The translations under genes were made by a program, and so were the position numbers. The notes under the pieces were generated by a model. The model ran no database searches. It saw only the letters and a list, made by a program, of their open reading frames with translations, and had not been told where the DNA came from. 8,351 bases of DNA from the NCBI GenBank assembly GCA_947036475.1, contig CAMQRG010000083.1:1-8351 (forward strand), given 5' to 3'. The DNA is from an uncultured Clostridia bacterium. GTDB taxonomy: Bacteria > Bacillota > Clostridia > Lachnospirales > Anaerotignaceae. Positions 1 to 6,691 of the stretch are shown here, in pieces. The first letter of the stretch is position 1, and every line of letters starts with the position of its first letter.

Positions 1-44
1 CACGTAAGGAGTCGTCGGCAGCGTCAGATGTGTATAAGAGACAG
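1..44 (+). other. Illumina Nextera adapter with i5 index (assembly contamination)
   Basis: Bases 26-44 are the 19-bp Tn5 mosaic end AGATGTGTATAAGAGACAG, and bases 12-25 are the Nextera read-1 extension TCGTCGGCAGCGTC. Bases 4-11 (GTAAGGAG) match the Nextera i5 index known as S505, and bases 1-3 (CAC) match the end of the P5 oligo. This is library sequence left on a contig end, not genome. It creates false peptides: the kinase frame gains a C-terminal LSLIHI, and plus-strand frames begin MCIRDR or MYKRQ. Genomic sequence starts at 45. The index assignment is from memory; the mosaic end is unmistakable. Confidence 0.98.
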
Positions 45-941
45 GGAATATACAAGGAAATATTCAAACACCTTGTCCGCCATAGCCTTGATTTGCAGCG
101 TTTTTTCCAGACTCTGGCTGACAAAATGCCGAAGCTGTTCCTCGTCCGCATATTTACCGCGCTCCAACAGCTCCAAATACACAAGCAGGGATGTCAGCGG
201 CGTCCGCAGATCATGTGACATTGCCGTCACCAGCTTGGAATTTGCCATCCGTATCTCTTCCTCGTTTTTCTGGTAGGATACGATGGATTTCCGCATTTCA
301 TCGATACCATACGCCAGTTCGCTCAGCTCGTCAGATCCCTTGACCGTAACGGGGAAACTGAGGTCGCCGTCTGCCAGGATATCCAGTTCCGTTTTCAGCT
401 GCTTGATGTATTGCAGCTTCCGGTGGACCAGCGCGATCAGACAAAGGGAAAAGCAGGAAAACGCTCCCACTCCGGAAAGCACAACAAGCCCCATATAGTA
501 AAAATCTCCTGCATAATAATCAAGGAAGACCTGCGCAGCCGTGCCATCATTAAATTGCAGGGTATATTCCAGTTCGGGAGTTTCCATATAAAGGGGAGCT
601 TCCGCATCATCCGAAACATCTGTTGCAGGCGTATAAGAGGTATAGGCAGCTTGGCCGTCCAGATATACGGACAGGTAAACCTTTTCGCTCCGGCTACACC
701 AGACATCCAGCATATGCAACCGCCGTGGCGAAATATTCACATCCCTAACGTATTTCTGCAGGCTCGCGAACTGAATATCTGCCATTTTTTCCGCATACGC
801 GTGCCCATAGACGGTTTGATCCAGCAGGCGGAGCCCGATGGCGAACAGCAGGGCGAATGTGAGCACAGAAACAGACAGGGAAAGCACCACACCCCAGAAC
901 AGCTGGAAACGCAGACCATGCGTACGTTGATATTTATTCAA
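45..941 (-). CDS. Sensor histidine kinase, truncated by contig end
   Basis: Membrane sensor kinase of a two-component system, partner of the response regulator encoded just upstream. Residues 12-40 form TM1, 41-148 an extracytoplasmic sensor region with no family I recognise, 149-172 TM2, about 173-225 a HAMP linker, and 230-295 the HisKA dimerisation domain. The phosphoacceptor is H243 in the H-box SHDLRTPLT. The gene then runs into adapter: S299 is the last genomic residue and the next six residues (LSLIHI) plus the stop at 24 are artefact. The N, G1, F and G2 boxes of the ATPase domain are therefore missing from the assembly, not from the organism. The start is TTG at 941, overlapping the last 8 bases of the regulator gene, with AAAGGGG about 8 bases upstream. 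This suggests translational coupling. The ligand is unknown. Confidence 0.9.
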
Positions 942-1629
942 TACGGTACCCCTTTCCCCAGACTGTCTGTATTGTCCGGCTGTTCTGCGGGTCGTCCCCC
1001 AGCTTGCGACGGATTTTCCGAATATGCACCATTATGGTATTATGTGAGCTGTAAAAATACGGTTCGTTCCAGACGCTTTCATAAATATTCTGCGCGGAAA
1101 ATACCTTTTTCCTGTTCGTTGCTAGCAGGAGCAGTATCCTGTATTCAATGTCCGTCAGAGGAATCTCCTGTCCGTCCTGCCGCACCATACACTGTGCCGT
1201 ATCGATTTCCAACGTACCACAGCAGCGGATCACACTTTCCGGCTCCATCTGCTTCGCGCCATAAACATAATACCGCCTAAGCAGGGCTTTTACACGAGAA
1301 ACCAGTTCGCTATAAGAAAATGGTTTCACAAGGTAATCGTCCCCGCCAGCGGAAAAACCGAAGGTCTTATCTGAATCCTGCGATTTTGCCGATAAAAAAA
1401 GGATTGGTACGGAAGATCGCTCTCGTATTTTCGCGCAGGCGGTGTAGCCGTTCAGCCCTGGCATCATGATATCCAGTATCACAAGGTCTATGGAAGAATC
1501 CAGCAGGGAAAGTACTTCCATACCGTTTGCAGCTTCCACAGCTTCATATCCTTCGCCTGTGAGTAATAGGCGCAACACCTCCCGAATTTCAGGATCGTCG
1601 TCCGCAAATAATATTTTTTGCGGTTTCAT
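934..1629 (-). CDS. OmpR/PhoB-family response regulator
   Basis: DNA-binding response regulator, 231 residues, the family's usual length. The receiver domain spans residues 1-120, with acidic pocket D10/D11, phosphoacceptor D53 in VILDIMMPG, S80 and K102 (VKPF). The winged-helix effector domain spans about 130-231, with the recognition-helix region NTIMVHIRKIRRKLG and the terminal wing VWGKGYRIE. The receiver resembles the VanR-like branch common in clostridia, but no vancomycin genes are nearby. An in-frame GTG at 1638 would add three residues. I prefer ATG at 1629 because GAGGTG at 1636-1641 lies 6 bases upstream and the GTG falls inside that ribosome binding site. It is followed by the kinase gene in an overlapping unit and is divergent from the phosphatidylethanolamine operon. 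By position the likely targets are that operon and itself. Confidence 0.95.
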   Translation of the reverse strand: MKPQKILFADDDPEIREVLRLLLTGEGYEAVEAANGMEVLSLLDSSIDLVILDIMMPGLNGYTACAKIRERSSVPILFLSAKSQDSDKTFGFSAGGDDYLVKPFSYSELVSRVKALLRRYYVYGAKQMEPESVIRCCGTLEIDTAQCMVRQDGQEIPLTDIEYRILLLLATNRKKVFSAQNIYESVWNEPYFYSSHNTIMVHIRKIRRKLGDDPQNSRTIQTVWGKGYRIE

Positions 1630-1655
1630 AGGAATCACCTCGTTTCTTTCTACTG

Positions 1656-1661
1656 ATTATA
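1656..1661 (-). promoter_or_regulatory. Candidate -10 element for the two-component operon
   Basis: The minus strand reads TATAAT here, a perfect -10 box about 30 bases upstream of the regulator ATG at 1629. The sequence 17 bases further upstream (ATGCAG) is a poor -35. This fits a promoter that needs an activator, possibly the regulator acting from the TTAAGA repeats at 1702-1717. Start site and autoregulation are inference. Confidence 0.45.
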
Positions 1662-1701
1662 CCGCTGTTCTGCTATACCTGCATAGGCGAAACACGCAAT
1701 T

Positions 1702-1740
1702 TTAAGATTTCTTTAGAATTGAACCACCGTTTTCTTAAGA
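1702..1740. promoter_or_regulatory. Candidate operator: TTAAGA-type repeats
   Basis: TTAAGATTTCTTTAGAA (1702-1718) is a tandem of TTAAGA and TTTAGA one helical turn apart. A further TTTCTTAAGA lies at 1731-1740, so the TTAAGA copies at 1702 and 1735 are 33 bases (about three turns) apart. Same-face direct repeats are the usual site for OmpR-type regulators. The element lies between the divergent transcription units and recurs at 4122-4138 with one difference. Direct evidence is the repetition only; the protein that binds is inferred. Confidence 0.5.
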
Positions 1741-1749
1741 TACCTGTCT

Positions 1750-1755
1750 TATGAT
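1750..1755 (+). promoter_or_regulatory. Candidate -10 element of the VTT-pssA-psd operon
   Basis: TATGAT matches the sigma-A -10 consensus at 5 of 6 positions and lies about 36 bases before the ATG at 1792. The hexamer 17 bases upstream (CCGTTT, 1727-1732) is a poor -35, consistent with a regulated promoter helped by a protein bound at 1702-1740. A start site near 1762 would put the ribosome binding site AGAAGGAG (1777-1784) in a short leader. Confidence 0.45.
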
Positions 1756-1791
1756 ATGGATAAGGCGCCGGATTTGAGAAGGAGTGAACAT

Positions 1792-2382
1792 ATGGAAGGC
1801 TATGGCAATCAAGGTAAAACATTCAAAAATATACTCTGCATCATGCTGGCACTTCTGCTTATGTTGGCAGGTGTATTTTTACTCAAAGGTTATTTTGATG
1901 GGCGGTTCGCCTCCGTGGAAACACTGCGGGCATATATCAGTGATTTCGGTATATTCGGGCCAGCCATGCTTGTGCTTTTGCAAGCGCTGCAGGTCGTACT
2001 CCCAGTTCTCCCAGGCTTTCTCGGATGTATCGTAGGCGCAGGATTGTTTGGAGTATTTGGCGAATTTTTATGCAATTATATCGGCATCAGCGCAGGCTCT
2101 ATTGCCGCATTCCTGCTGGCGCGTCGTCTGGGGACAGCGTTTGTCAAACAGGTGGTTCCAGCGGAAAAATATAAGGCGTGCGTAGAGTGGGTCGGCCGAA
2201 AGAAGTGCGGGTTTACTCTTGTTCTGTTCCTTGCGATTCTTCTGCCCCTTGCGCCGGATGATTTCCTTTGTTATTTTTCCGGATTAACTGCCATGTCCAC
2301 CAAAAAATTTATCTGGATCATTATTTTGGCAAAACCGTGGTGCATACTGGCGTATTGCATTGCGGCAGCATATTTTATTTAA
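1792..2382 (+). CDS. VTT/TVP38 (DedA-superfamily) membrane protein
   Basis: Integral membrane protein of 196 residues. TM segments are visible at about 13-32, 55-72, 76-95, 97-112, 142-158 and 172-193. The VTT/SNARE-associated core covers residues 68-114, rich in small residues (LPGFLGCIVGAGLFG, then GSIAAFLLARRLG). A second conserved part at 149-174 includes LPLAPDDFLCYFSGLT. Members of this superfamily move or scramble phospholipids across membranes; a DedA relative in Bacillus has been linked to phosphatidylethanolamine transport. An upstream in-frame ATG at 1756 is rejected because it sits at the -10 box and has no ribosome binding site. ATG 1792 has AGAAGGAG 7 bases upstream. Its stop codon merges into the ribosome binding site of pssA, so the two are co-translated. 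A role in moving the lipid made by its neighbours is inference. Confidence 0.88.
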   Translation: MEGYGNQGKTFKNILCIMLALLLMLAGVFLLKGYFDGRFASVETLRAYISDFGIFGPAMLVLLQALQVVLPVLPGFLGCIVGAGLFGVFGEFLCNYIGISAGSIAAFLLARRLGTAFVKQVVPAEKYKACVEWVGRKKCGFTLVLFLAILLPLAPDDFLCYFSGLTAMSTKKFIWIIILAKPWCILAYCIAAAYFI

Positions 2383-2394
2383 GGAGGTCTTACA

Positions 2395-3018
2395 ATGCTA
2401 GGGTTTTATAATTATACGGTAATTCTTACTTATTTTGGCATGCTTGCGTCGTTAACTGGTATTGTCTATGCAATAGACGGAAACTCCTCCGCCGCTCTGG
2501 CATGCCTGATGGTTTCCGGCGTTTGCGATATGTTTGATGGGAAAGTTGCGTCCACAAAAATAAGGACGGAAAAGGAAAAGAGGTTCGGTGTGCAGATTGA
2601 TTCTCTGAGTGACTTGATTTGTTTCGGCGTTCTTCCGGCACTGCTTGTTTACAAGGTTTCTGAAGGAAATATAGCGGGGTTTTATATCTCTGGGATTTAT
2701 CTGCTTTGTGCACTGATTCGACTGGCTTATTTTAATGTAGATGAGGAGGAACGCCAAACACAGACAGACGCCACACGCGAGGAATACCATGGCCTGCCCG
2801 TGACAACAGCTGCGCTCCTGCTGCCTGCACTGTTCTGCCTGTGCCATTTCTTGCGCCTGCCGCTTGCAAAGTTAGCGCCAGCCCTGTTATTTATAATGGG
2901 TGTCGCTTTCCTTACTCCATTTCGCCTGAAAAAACCTAAACTGGCAGGCAAGGTCAGTATGCTTCTTTGCGGCAGCGCAGAAATATTCGTTCTATTGATG
3001 GCAGGGGGAGACATATGA
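2395..3018 (+). CDS. pssA: CDP-diacylglycerol--serine O-phosphatidyltransferase
   Basis: Makes phosphatidylserine and CMP from CDP-diacylglycerol and L-serine at the membrane, the first committed step to phosphatidylethanolamine. The 207-residue polytopic protein has the CDP-alcohol phosphotransferase signature: D45, D48-G49, A52, G65, D69 and D73. Also present are the family blocks RLAYFNV (109-115) and HGLPVT (132-137). Two details are unusual against the general DG-x2-AR-x8-G-x3-D-x3-D pattern: the Arg is Ser53, and the gap to the glycine is 11 instead of 8. From memory the longer gap also occurs in other clostridial PssA proteins, but the Ser does not. The start has a perfect AAGGAGGT (2381-2388) just upstream. 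The stop overlaps the start of psd (ATGA), so expression is coupled. Confidence 0.92.
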   Translation: MLGFYNYTVILTYFGMLASLTGIVYAIDGNSSAALACLMVSGVCDMFDGKVASTKIRTEKEKRFGVQIDSLSDLICFGVLPALLVYKVSEGNIAGFYISGIYLLCALIRLAYFNVDEEERQTQTDATREEYHGLPVTTAALLLPALFCLCHFLRLPLAKLAPALLFIMGVAFLTPFRLKKPKLAGKVSMLLCGSAEIFVLLMAGGDI

Positions 3019-3836
3019 TGGATTCTAATTGGATAGTACGCTTTTTTTACAGGACAAAAATGGGACGGCTTTTGCTCCAATTGATACAGAAAAGCGGTGC
3101 AGACAGGCTGATTGTTAGATTCCTTTGTTCAACGTTTTCCCGTCCAATGATTGGCTGGTATATCAAAAAACATCATATCAAGATACAGGAATATGAAACA
3201 GACCATTTTCGTTCCTTCCAAGATTTTTTTGCCAGACACAGGAAAGAAATTGAACTGGACCTGGAGCCAACGCATTTGATCAGCCCTTGTGATGGCTGGC
3301 TGAGTGCCTATCCTATCAGCAGGGAAAGCAGTTTCTTAATAAAAGATTCCTATTACCGTTTGGGCGACTTGCTTCAGGATGAAAATCTTTGTAGGCAGTA
3401 TGAAGGTGGGAAATGCCTGATCTTTCGGCTTTCTGCCGCAGATTACCATCATTACTGCTATATTGATAACTGTTTTCAGGGAGAACACCATGAGATTCCC
3501 GGAATACTGCATAGTGTACAGCCGATTGCCTGCGAAACAGTCCCTGTTTATACGCTCAACCGGCGTTCATGGTCACTCTTGATAACTGAAAACATGGGAC
3601 CGGTTGTGCAGATAGAGGTCGGAGCGTTAATTGTAGGCGGGATTTACCATGAAATGGAAAAGGTTTGCGTTTGCCGTGGCATGGAAATGGGACATTTTGA
3701 GTTGGCAGGTTCGACAATCATACTACTATTCCGCAAGGGGCAGATTTCCCTTCTGCCATATATTCATAAAACGCTTTTCTCTGGCAGGGAATTCCGCGTA
3801 AAGCAGGGGCAGAAAATTGGTATGACAATAGTATAG
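3015..3836 (+). CDS. psd: Phosphatidylserine decarboxylase proenzyme
   Basis: Converts phosphatidylserine to phosphatidylethanolamine, completing the pathway begun by PssA. It is made as a proenzyme that cleaves itself before a serine, which becomes the pyruvoyl cofactor. The cleavage site is visible as AGST (231-234) before a hydrophobic strand, predicting S233 as the pyruvoyl residue and an alpha chain of about 40 residues. Other conserved parts are D93 in SPCDGW, DYHH (143-146) and VGALIVGGI (202-210). The 273-residue length is normal. The start is one of two adjacent ATG codons (3015 or 3018) behind AGGGGGAG (3002-3009); the first overlaps the pssA stop as ATGA. A longer reading from 2967 lies inside pssA and is unlikely. 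Near the catalytic His, the position of E. coli H147 appears to be C148. Confidence 0.93.
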   Translation: MMDSNWIVRFFYRTKMGRLLLQLIQKSGADRLIVRFLCSTFSRPMIGWYIKKHHIKIQEYETDHFRSFQDFFARHRKEIELDLEPTHLISPCDGWLSAYPISRESSFLIKDSYYRLGDLLQDENLCRQYEGGKCLIFRLSAADYHHYCYIDNCFQGEHHEIPGILHSVQPIACETVPVYTLNRRSWSLLITENMGPVVQIEVGALIVGGIYHEMEKVCVCRGMEMGHFELAGSTIILLFRKGQISLLPYIHKTLFSGREFRVKQGQKIGMTIV

Positions 3837-4042
3837 TAAAATTATTAGAATGGTCAAAGTCCTTTCGAGAATACAATTAAATTGAAACCCAATATTTTAT
3901 ACTAGTATAGATTGCTACATAACAGTTATATTGATTCTGCAATTGTTTTTTCAGAATAATTTTCATTGCAATTGGTCGTTGCTTGATTTGCTTTGATGGA
4001 AATTCTAGGGGTTTGAAGGTTAGTCTGAATATTGTTTCCTAG

Positions 4043-4080
4043 AAAAACTGTCTGTGAATGAAATTTCACAGACAGTTTTT
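4043..4080. terminator. Strong bidirectional intrinsic terminator
   Basis: ACTGTCTGTGAA (4047-4058) pairs perfectly with TTCACAGACAGT (4065-4076) around a six-base loop. It is flanked by AAAA (4043-4046) and TTTT (4077-4080), giving a 16-bp stem with U-tracts in both directions. It ends the PE operon transcript and insulates the alarmone/cardiolipin operon. Confidence 0.9.
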
Positions 4081-4121
4081 ATCCGATAAGAATAACGCCC
4101 ATAAGCGCGGGGCTTTTTAGA

Positions 4122-4140
4122 TTAAGATTTCTTAAGAAAT
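4122..4140. promoter_or_regulatory. Candidate operator, second copy of the TTAAGA element
   Basis: TTAAGATTTCTTAAGAA (4122-4138) matches 1702-1718 at 16 of 17 positions. It contains TTAAGA twice with a 10-base period. Its right part is also a perfect 14-bp palindrome, ATTTCTTAAGAAAT (4127-4140). It directly abuts the -35 hexamer at 4141, a classic position for an activator or a repressor. Shared control with the PE operon is inferred from sequence identity. Confidence 0.5.
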
Positions 4141-4169
4141 TAGACATTTTTCGCGGATTATGGTATACT
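4141..4169 (+). promoter_or_regulatory. Sigma-A promoter of the alarmone synthetase-cls operon
   Basis: TAGACA (4141-4146), a 17-base spacer, and TATACT (4164-4169): each hexamer matches consensus at 5 of 6 positions. Transcription should begin near 4176, about 26 bases before the ATG at 4202. This rules out the in-frame ATG at 4160, which lies inside the spacer. Confidence 0.75.
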
Positions 4170-4201
4170 GCTTGAAAATATGCGGAAAGGCAGGGCGGAA
4201 A

Positions 4202-4894
4202 ATGGCAGATTCAAAAAGACCAGAGCCGAAAAAACAAGAAACGAATTTGGCGGACGAAATACTTCCGCCAATCAAAGAACATTTGGAGCAGGCACACGCT
4301 TTTTTAGAATTACTCATGCAGTATAAATGTGCGCTGATGGAAGTGGAAACGAAGCTGAATGTATTAAACGCGGAATTTGCGCTGAAACACAGCAGGAATC
4401 CGTTTGAATCCATAAAATCGAGAATCAAGTCCCCTGCCAGCATTTTTGAAAAGCTGGAACGGAGAGGGCACGAGTTTACTGTGGAAAGCATTGAGGAAAA
4501 TTTATTCGACATAGCGGGGATACGGGTTATTTGTTCGTTTCCAGACGATATTTATACGACGGCGGCGTTGCTGGCCAAACAGGACGATGTGCGGGTTTTG
4601 GTGGAGAAGGATTACATAAAAAATCCGAAGCCGAACGGCTATCGAAGTCTGCATTTGATTGTGGAAGTGCCGATTTTTTTATCGGAGGAAAAGAAATATA
4701 TGAAGGTCGAAGTGCAGTTCCGTACGATTGCAATGGATTTTTGGGCAAGTTTGGAACACAAGCTGAAATATAAAAAGGATCTTGACGATCAGGCGGCGAT
4801 TTCGGCAGAACTGAAGGCGTGTGCGGACGGGATTGCTATGCTTGACCTGCGTATGCAGAGCATCCGCGACAGGATTGGGGAGAACAAAGAATGA
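4202..4894 (+). CDS. Small alarmone synthetase (RelP/YwaC-type (p)ppGpp synthetase)
   Basis: Transfers pyrophosphate from ATP to GDP or GTP to make (p)ppGpp in the cytosol. The 230-residue protein has only a synthetase (RelA_SpoT) domain, with no hydrolase, TGS or ACT domain, as expected of small alarmone synthetases. Visible motifs are SRIKSPASIFEKL (73-85), DIAGIRVICSF (103-113, catalytic D103), the nucleotide-binding NPKPNGYRSLHL (141-152), and EVQFRTIAMDFWASLEH (170-186, catalytic E170). Overall wording is closer to Bacillus YwaC (RelP) than to YjbM (RelQ), as I recall both. The start at 4202 is chosen because ATG 4160 lies in the promoter; AGGGCGG just upstream is a modest ribosome binding site. 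The stop overlaps the cls start (ATGA). RelP-type enzymes in other Firmicutes respond to envelope stress, which suits this setting. Confidence 0.92.
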   Translation: MADSKRPEPKKQETNLADEILPPIKEHLEQAHAFLELLMQYKCALMEVETKLNVLNAEFALKHSRNPFESIKSRIKSPASIFEKLERRGHEFTVESIEENLFDIAGIRVICSFPDDIYTTAALLAKQDDVRVLVEKDYIKNPKPNGYRSLHLIVEVPIFLSEEKKYMKVEVQFRTIAMDFWASLEHKLKYKKDLDDQAAISAELKACADGIAMLDLRMQSIRDRIGENKE

Positions 4895-6465
4895 CAGAAA
4901 AAGTCGATGACAAGAAAATATTGCTGGAAAAAGGGCGGCGCGGTGTGCTGCGGCTGGTTTTTGGAAGAACAACACTGATTTTGCTGATGTTTTTGGTGCA
5001 AATCATGATGCTGCTTGGCATTGTGGAGGCGTTCAGTAAATATGTGCCCTTTTTCTTTGGCGGGTATGTCGCGTTTGGGCTGTGTATAACGCTGATTATC
5101 ATAAACAAGGCTGGCAACCCGGAAATGAAATTAAGCTGGGCTGTGGTTACGATGCTGCTGCCTGTACTGGGCGGCGTGCTGTATCTGTATGTGGAGATGC
5201 ACCCGGGGCACAGAATGCTGGAATGGCGGCTGAACCAGATTTTTGCAGAAACGGCGCGTTACGCAGAACAGGATTCGGAGGTTTACGCGAAGTTGGAGCA
5301 GGCTGACAAGGGGACGGCGCAGTTGGCGGATTATGTGCGGAAAAACGGGAATACGCCGATTTATGGAAATACACAGGTGAAGTATTTTCCGCTGGGAGAG
5401 GACAAGTTTTCAGAACTTCTGCGGCAGCTGGAACGGGCAGAAGAATTTATTTTTATGGAATATTTTATTTTGAAGGAAGGTTATATGTGGCATGAAATTC
5501 TGCGGATTTTGGAGGAAAAGGCACGAGCAGGGGTAGAGGTGCGCGTGATGTATGACGGGACGTGCGCGCTGTTTGACCTGCCTTACCGGTATCCTGAGGA
5601 ATTGCGGAAAAAAGGGATACAGTGCAAAATGTTTTCTCCGATACATCCGATTTTTTCAACGCATTACAACAATCGCGACCACCGGAAGATTACGGTTATT
5701 GACGGAAAGGTTGGTTTTACGGGTGGAATCAACATCGGGGACGAATACATCAATCGTAAAAAGCTGTATGGACATTGGAAAGATACGGCAGTGATGCTGG
5801 AGGGGGACGCTGTGCAGGGGCTGACGCTGATGTTTTTGCAGATGTGGAATATTGATGCGAAACTGACTGAGGGTTATACAAAGTATCTGCAAAAGAAAGA
5901 AACGGGCGTTCGGTCGGACGGATTTGTCATGCCATATGGAGACAGCCCGTTTGACAAGGAACTGGTCGGAGAAACGGTTTATATGGATATTCTGAACAGG
6001 GCGGAGGAATACGTACATATACTGTCGCCTTATCTGATTATTGACCAGACCATGATGACGGCGTTGACATTTGCGGCAAAGCGGGGCGTTGATGTGAAAC
6101 TGATACTGCCGCATATACCGGACAAGAAGTTTGCATTTGCGCTGGCGAAAAGCCATTACAGGGAACTGCTGGGGGCAGGCGTGCGGATATTTGAATATAC
6201 GCCGGGATTTGTGCATGCGAAAGTATTTACGAGTGACGGAGAAAAGGCAACGGTGGGAACAATCAATCTGGATTACAGGAGTTTGTACCTGCATTTTGAG
6301 TGCGCGGCGTTTTTATACCGTGTGCCTGAGATTGCGCGGATTGAGGAGGATTTTCAGGCGACGCTGGAGAAATGTCAGGAGGTACGGCTGGGGGATTTGA
6401 AAAAGGAGTCACTGTTGCTGCGGGCAGAGGGTTGGCTGCTGAAGGTGCTGGCACCGTTGATGTAG
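4891..6465 (+). CDS. cls: Cardiolipin synthase
   Basis: Membrane phospholipase-D-family enzyme that joins two phosphatidylglycerols into cardiolipin and glycerol. The 524 residues include three N-terminal hydrophobic segments (about 28-45, 55-73 and 82-101) and two HKD motifs. The first is HRKITVID (H264, K266, D271) within a block ending FTGGINIGDEY. The second is HAKVFTSD (H442, K444, D449), followed by GTINLDYRSL. It is slightly longer than typical Bacillus Cls (about 480). The ATG overlaps the stop of the alarmone synthetase gene by four bases (ATGA); GGGGAG is about 10 bases upstream, so translation is probably coupled. A terminator follows at 6598. Which Cls paralogue it is cannot be told. 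Pairing with an alarmone synthetase suggests stress-linked cardiolipin production. Confidence 0.95.
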   Translation: MTEKVDDKKILLEKGRRGVLRLVFGRTTLILLMFLVQIMMLLGIVEAFSKYVPFFFGGYVAFGLCITLIIINKAGNPEMKLSWAVVTMLLPVLGGVLYLYVEMHPGHRMLEWRLNQIFAETARYAEQDSEVYAKLEQADKGTAQLADYVRKNGNTPIYGNTQVKYFPLGEDKFSELLRQLERAEEFIFMEYFILKEGYMWHEILRILEEKARAGVEVRVMYDGTCALFDLPYRYPEELRKKGIQCKMFSPIHPIFSTHYNNRDHRKITVIDGKVGFTGGINIGDEYINRKKLYGHWKDTAVMLEGDAVQGLTLMFLQMWNIDAKLTEGYTKYLQKKETGVRSDGFVMPYGDSPFDKELVGETVYMDILNRAEEYVHILSPYLIIDQTMMTALTFAAKRGVDVKLILPHIPDKKFAFALAKSHYRELLGAGVRIFEYTPGFVHAKVFTSDGEKATVGTINLDYRSLYLHFECAAFLYRVPEIARIEEDFQATLEKCQEVRLGDLKKESLLLRAEGWLLKVLAPLM

Positions 6466-6597
6466 AAGTGGAAGGGAACTGCCTGGCAAGTTTCTGGATA
6501 TATAGAAAATATTTCTCCGCAAAACTTTTTTTACGGAAAAATGGGTCAGGGGCTGAAAAACCTTGCGGGGTTCGGGGGAAAGCCCAGAAGGTTTCCA

Positions 6598-6629
6598 GAC
6601 AGGTGTGGTAAATGCACCTGTCTTTTTTT
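6598..6629 (+). terminator. Intrinsic terminator after cls
   Basis: GACAGGTG (6598-6605) pairs perfectly with CACCTGTC (6615-6622) around a nine-base loop and is followed by seven T (6623-6629). It ends the alarmone synthetase-cls transcript 132 bases after the cls stop codon. Confidence 0.9.
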
Positions 6630-6691
6630 GTGCGGAAAAATGAGAAAGTGCGCGCTTTTTGTGGAAAAAAACACGTATACCACGACAGCGT

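Larger units (their letters stand above)
3837..4201. other. Intergenic region between the two lipid operons
   Basis: These 365 bases have no convincing gene. The first 200 are very AT-rich and hold a perfect 12-bp palindrome TATACTAGTATA (3898-3909), two GCAATTG copies (3939-3945 and 3968-3974), and a weak ATTCTG/CAGAAT hairpin (3934-3957). Then come a strong terminator (4043-4080), a weak GCCC/GGGC hairpin with five T (4097-4118), a palindromic operator-like element (4122-4140) and a promoter (4141-4169). There is no clear terminator immediately after psd, so its transcript may run to 4080. Confidence 0.7.

Noticed and set aside
28..276. Plus-strand frames beginning MCIRDR and MYKRQ
   Set aside because: Their starts are translated adapter, and the rest is antisense to the kinase gene.
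411..1280. 289-codon plus-strand open frame
   Set aside because: It lies antisense across two well-supported genes (kinase and regulator), has no recognisable motif and no ribosome binding site.
934..1629. VanR of a vancomycin resistance cluster
   Set aside because: The receiver is VanR-like, but no vanH, ligase or vanX gene is present; neighbours are lipid genes.
1756..1791. Longer N-terminus for the VTT protein
   Set aside because: ATG 1756 adjoins the -10 box and lacks a ribosome binding site, while ATG 1792 has an excellent one.
4160..4201. Longer N-terminus for the alarmone synthetase
   Set aside because: ATG 4160 falls between the -35 and -10 of a strong promoter and would not be transcribed from it.
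5656..6294. 212-codon minus-strand open frame inside cls
   Set aside because: Antisense to the catalytic core of cls; His/Arg/Gln-rich shadow composition, no domain.
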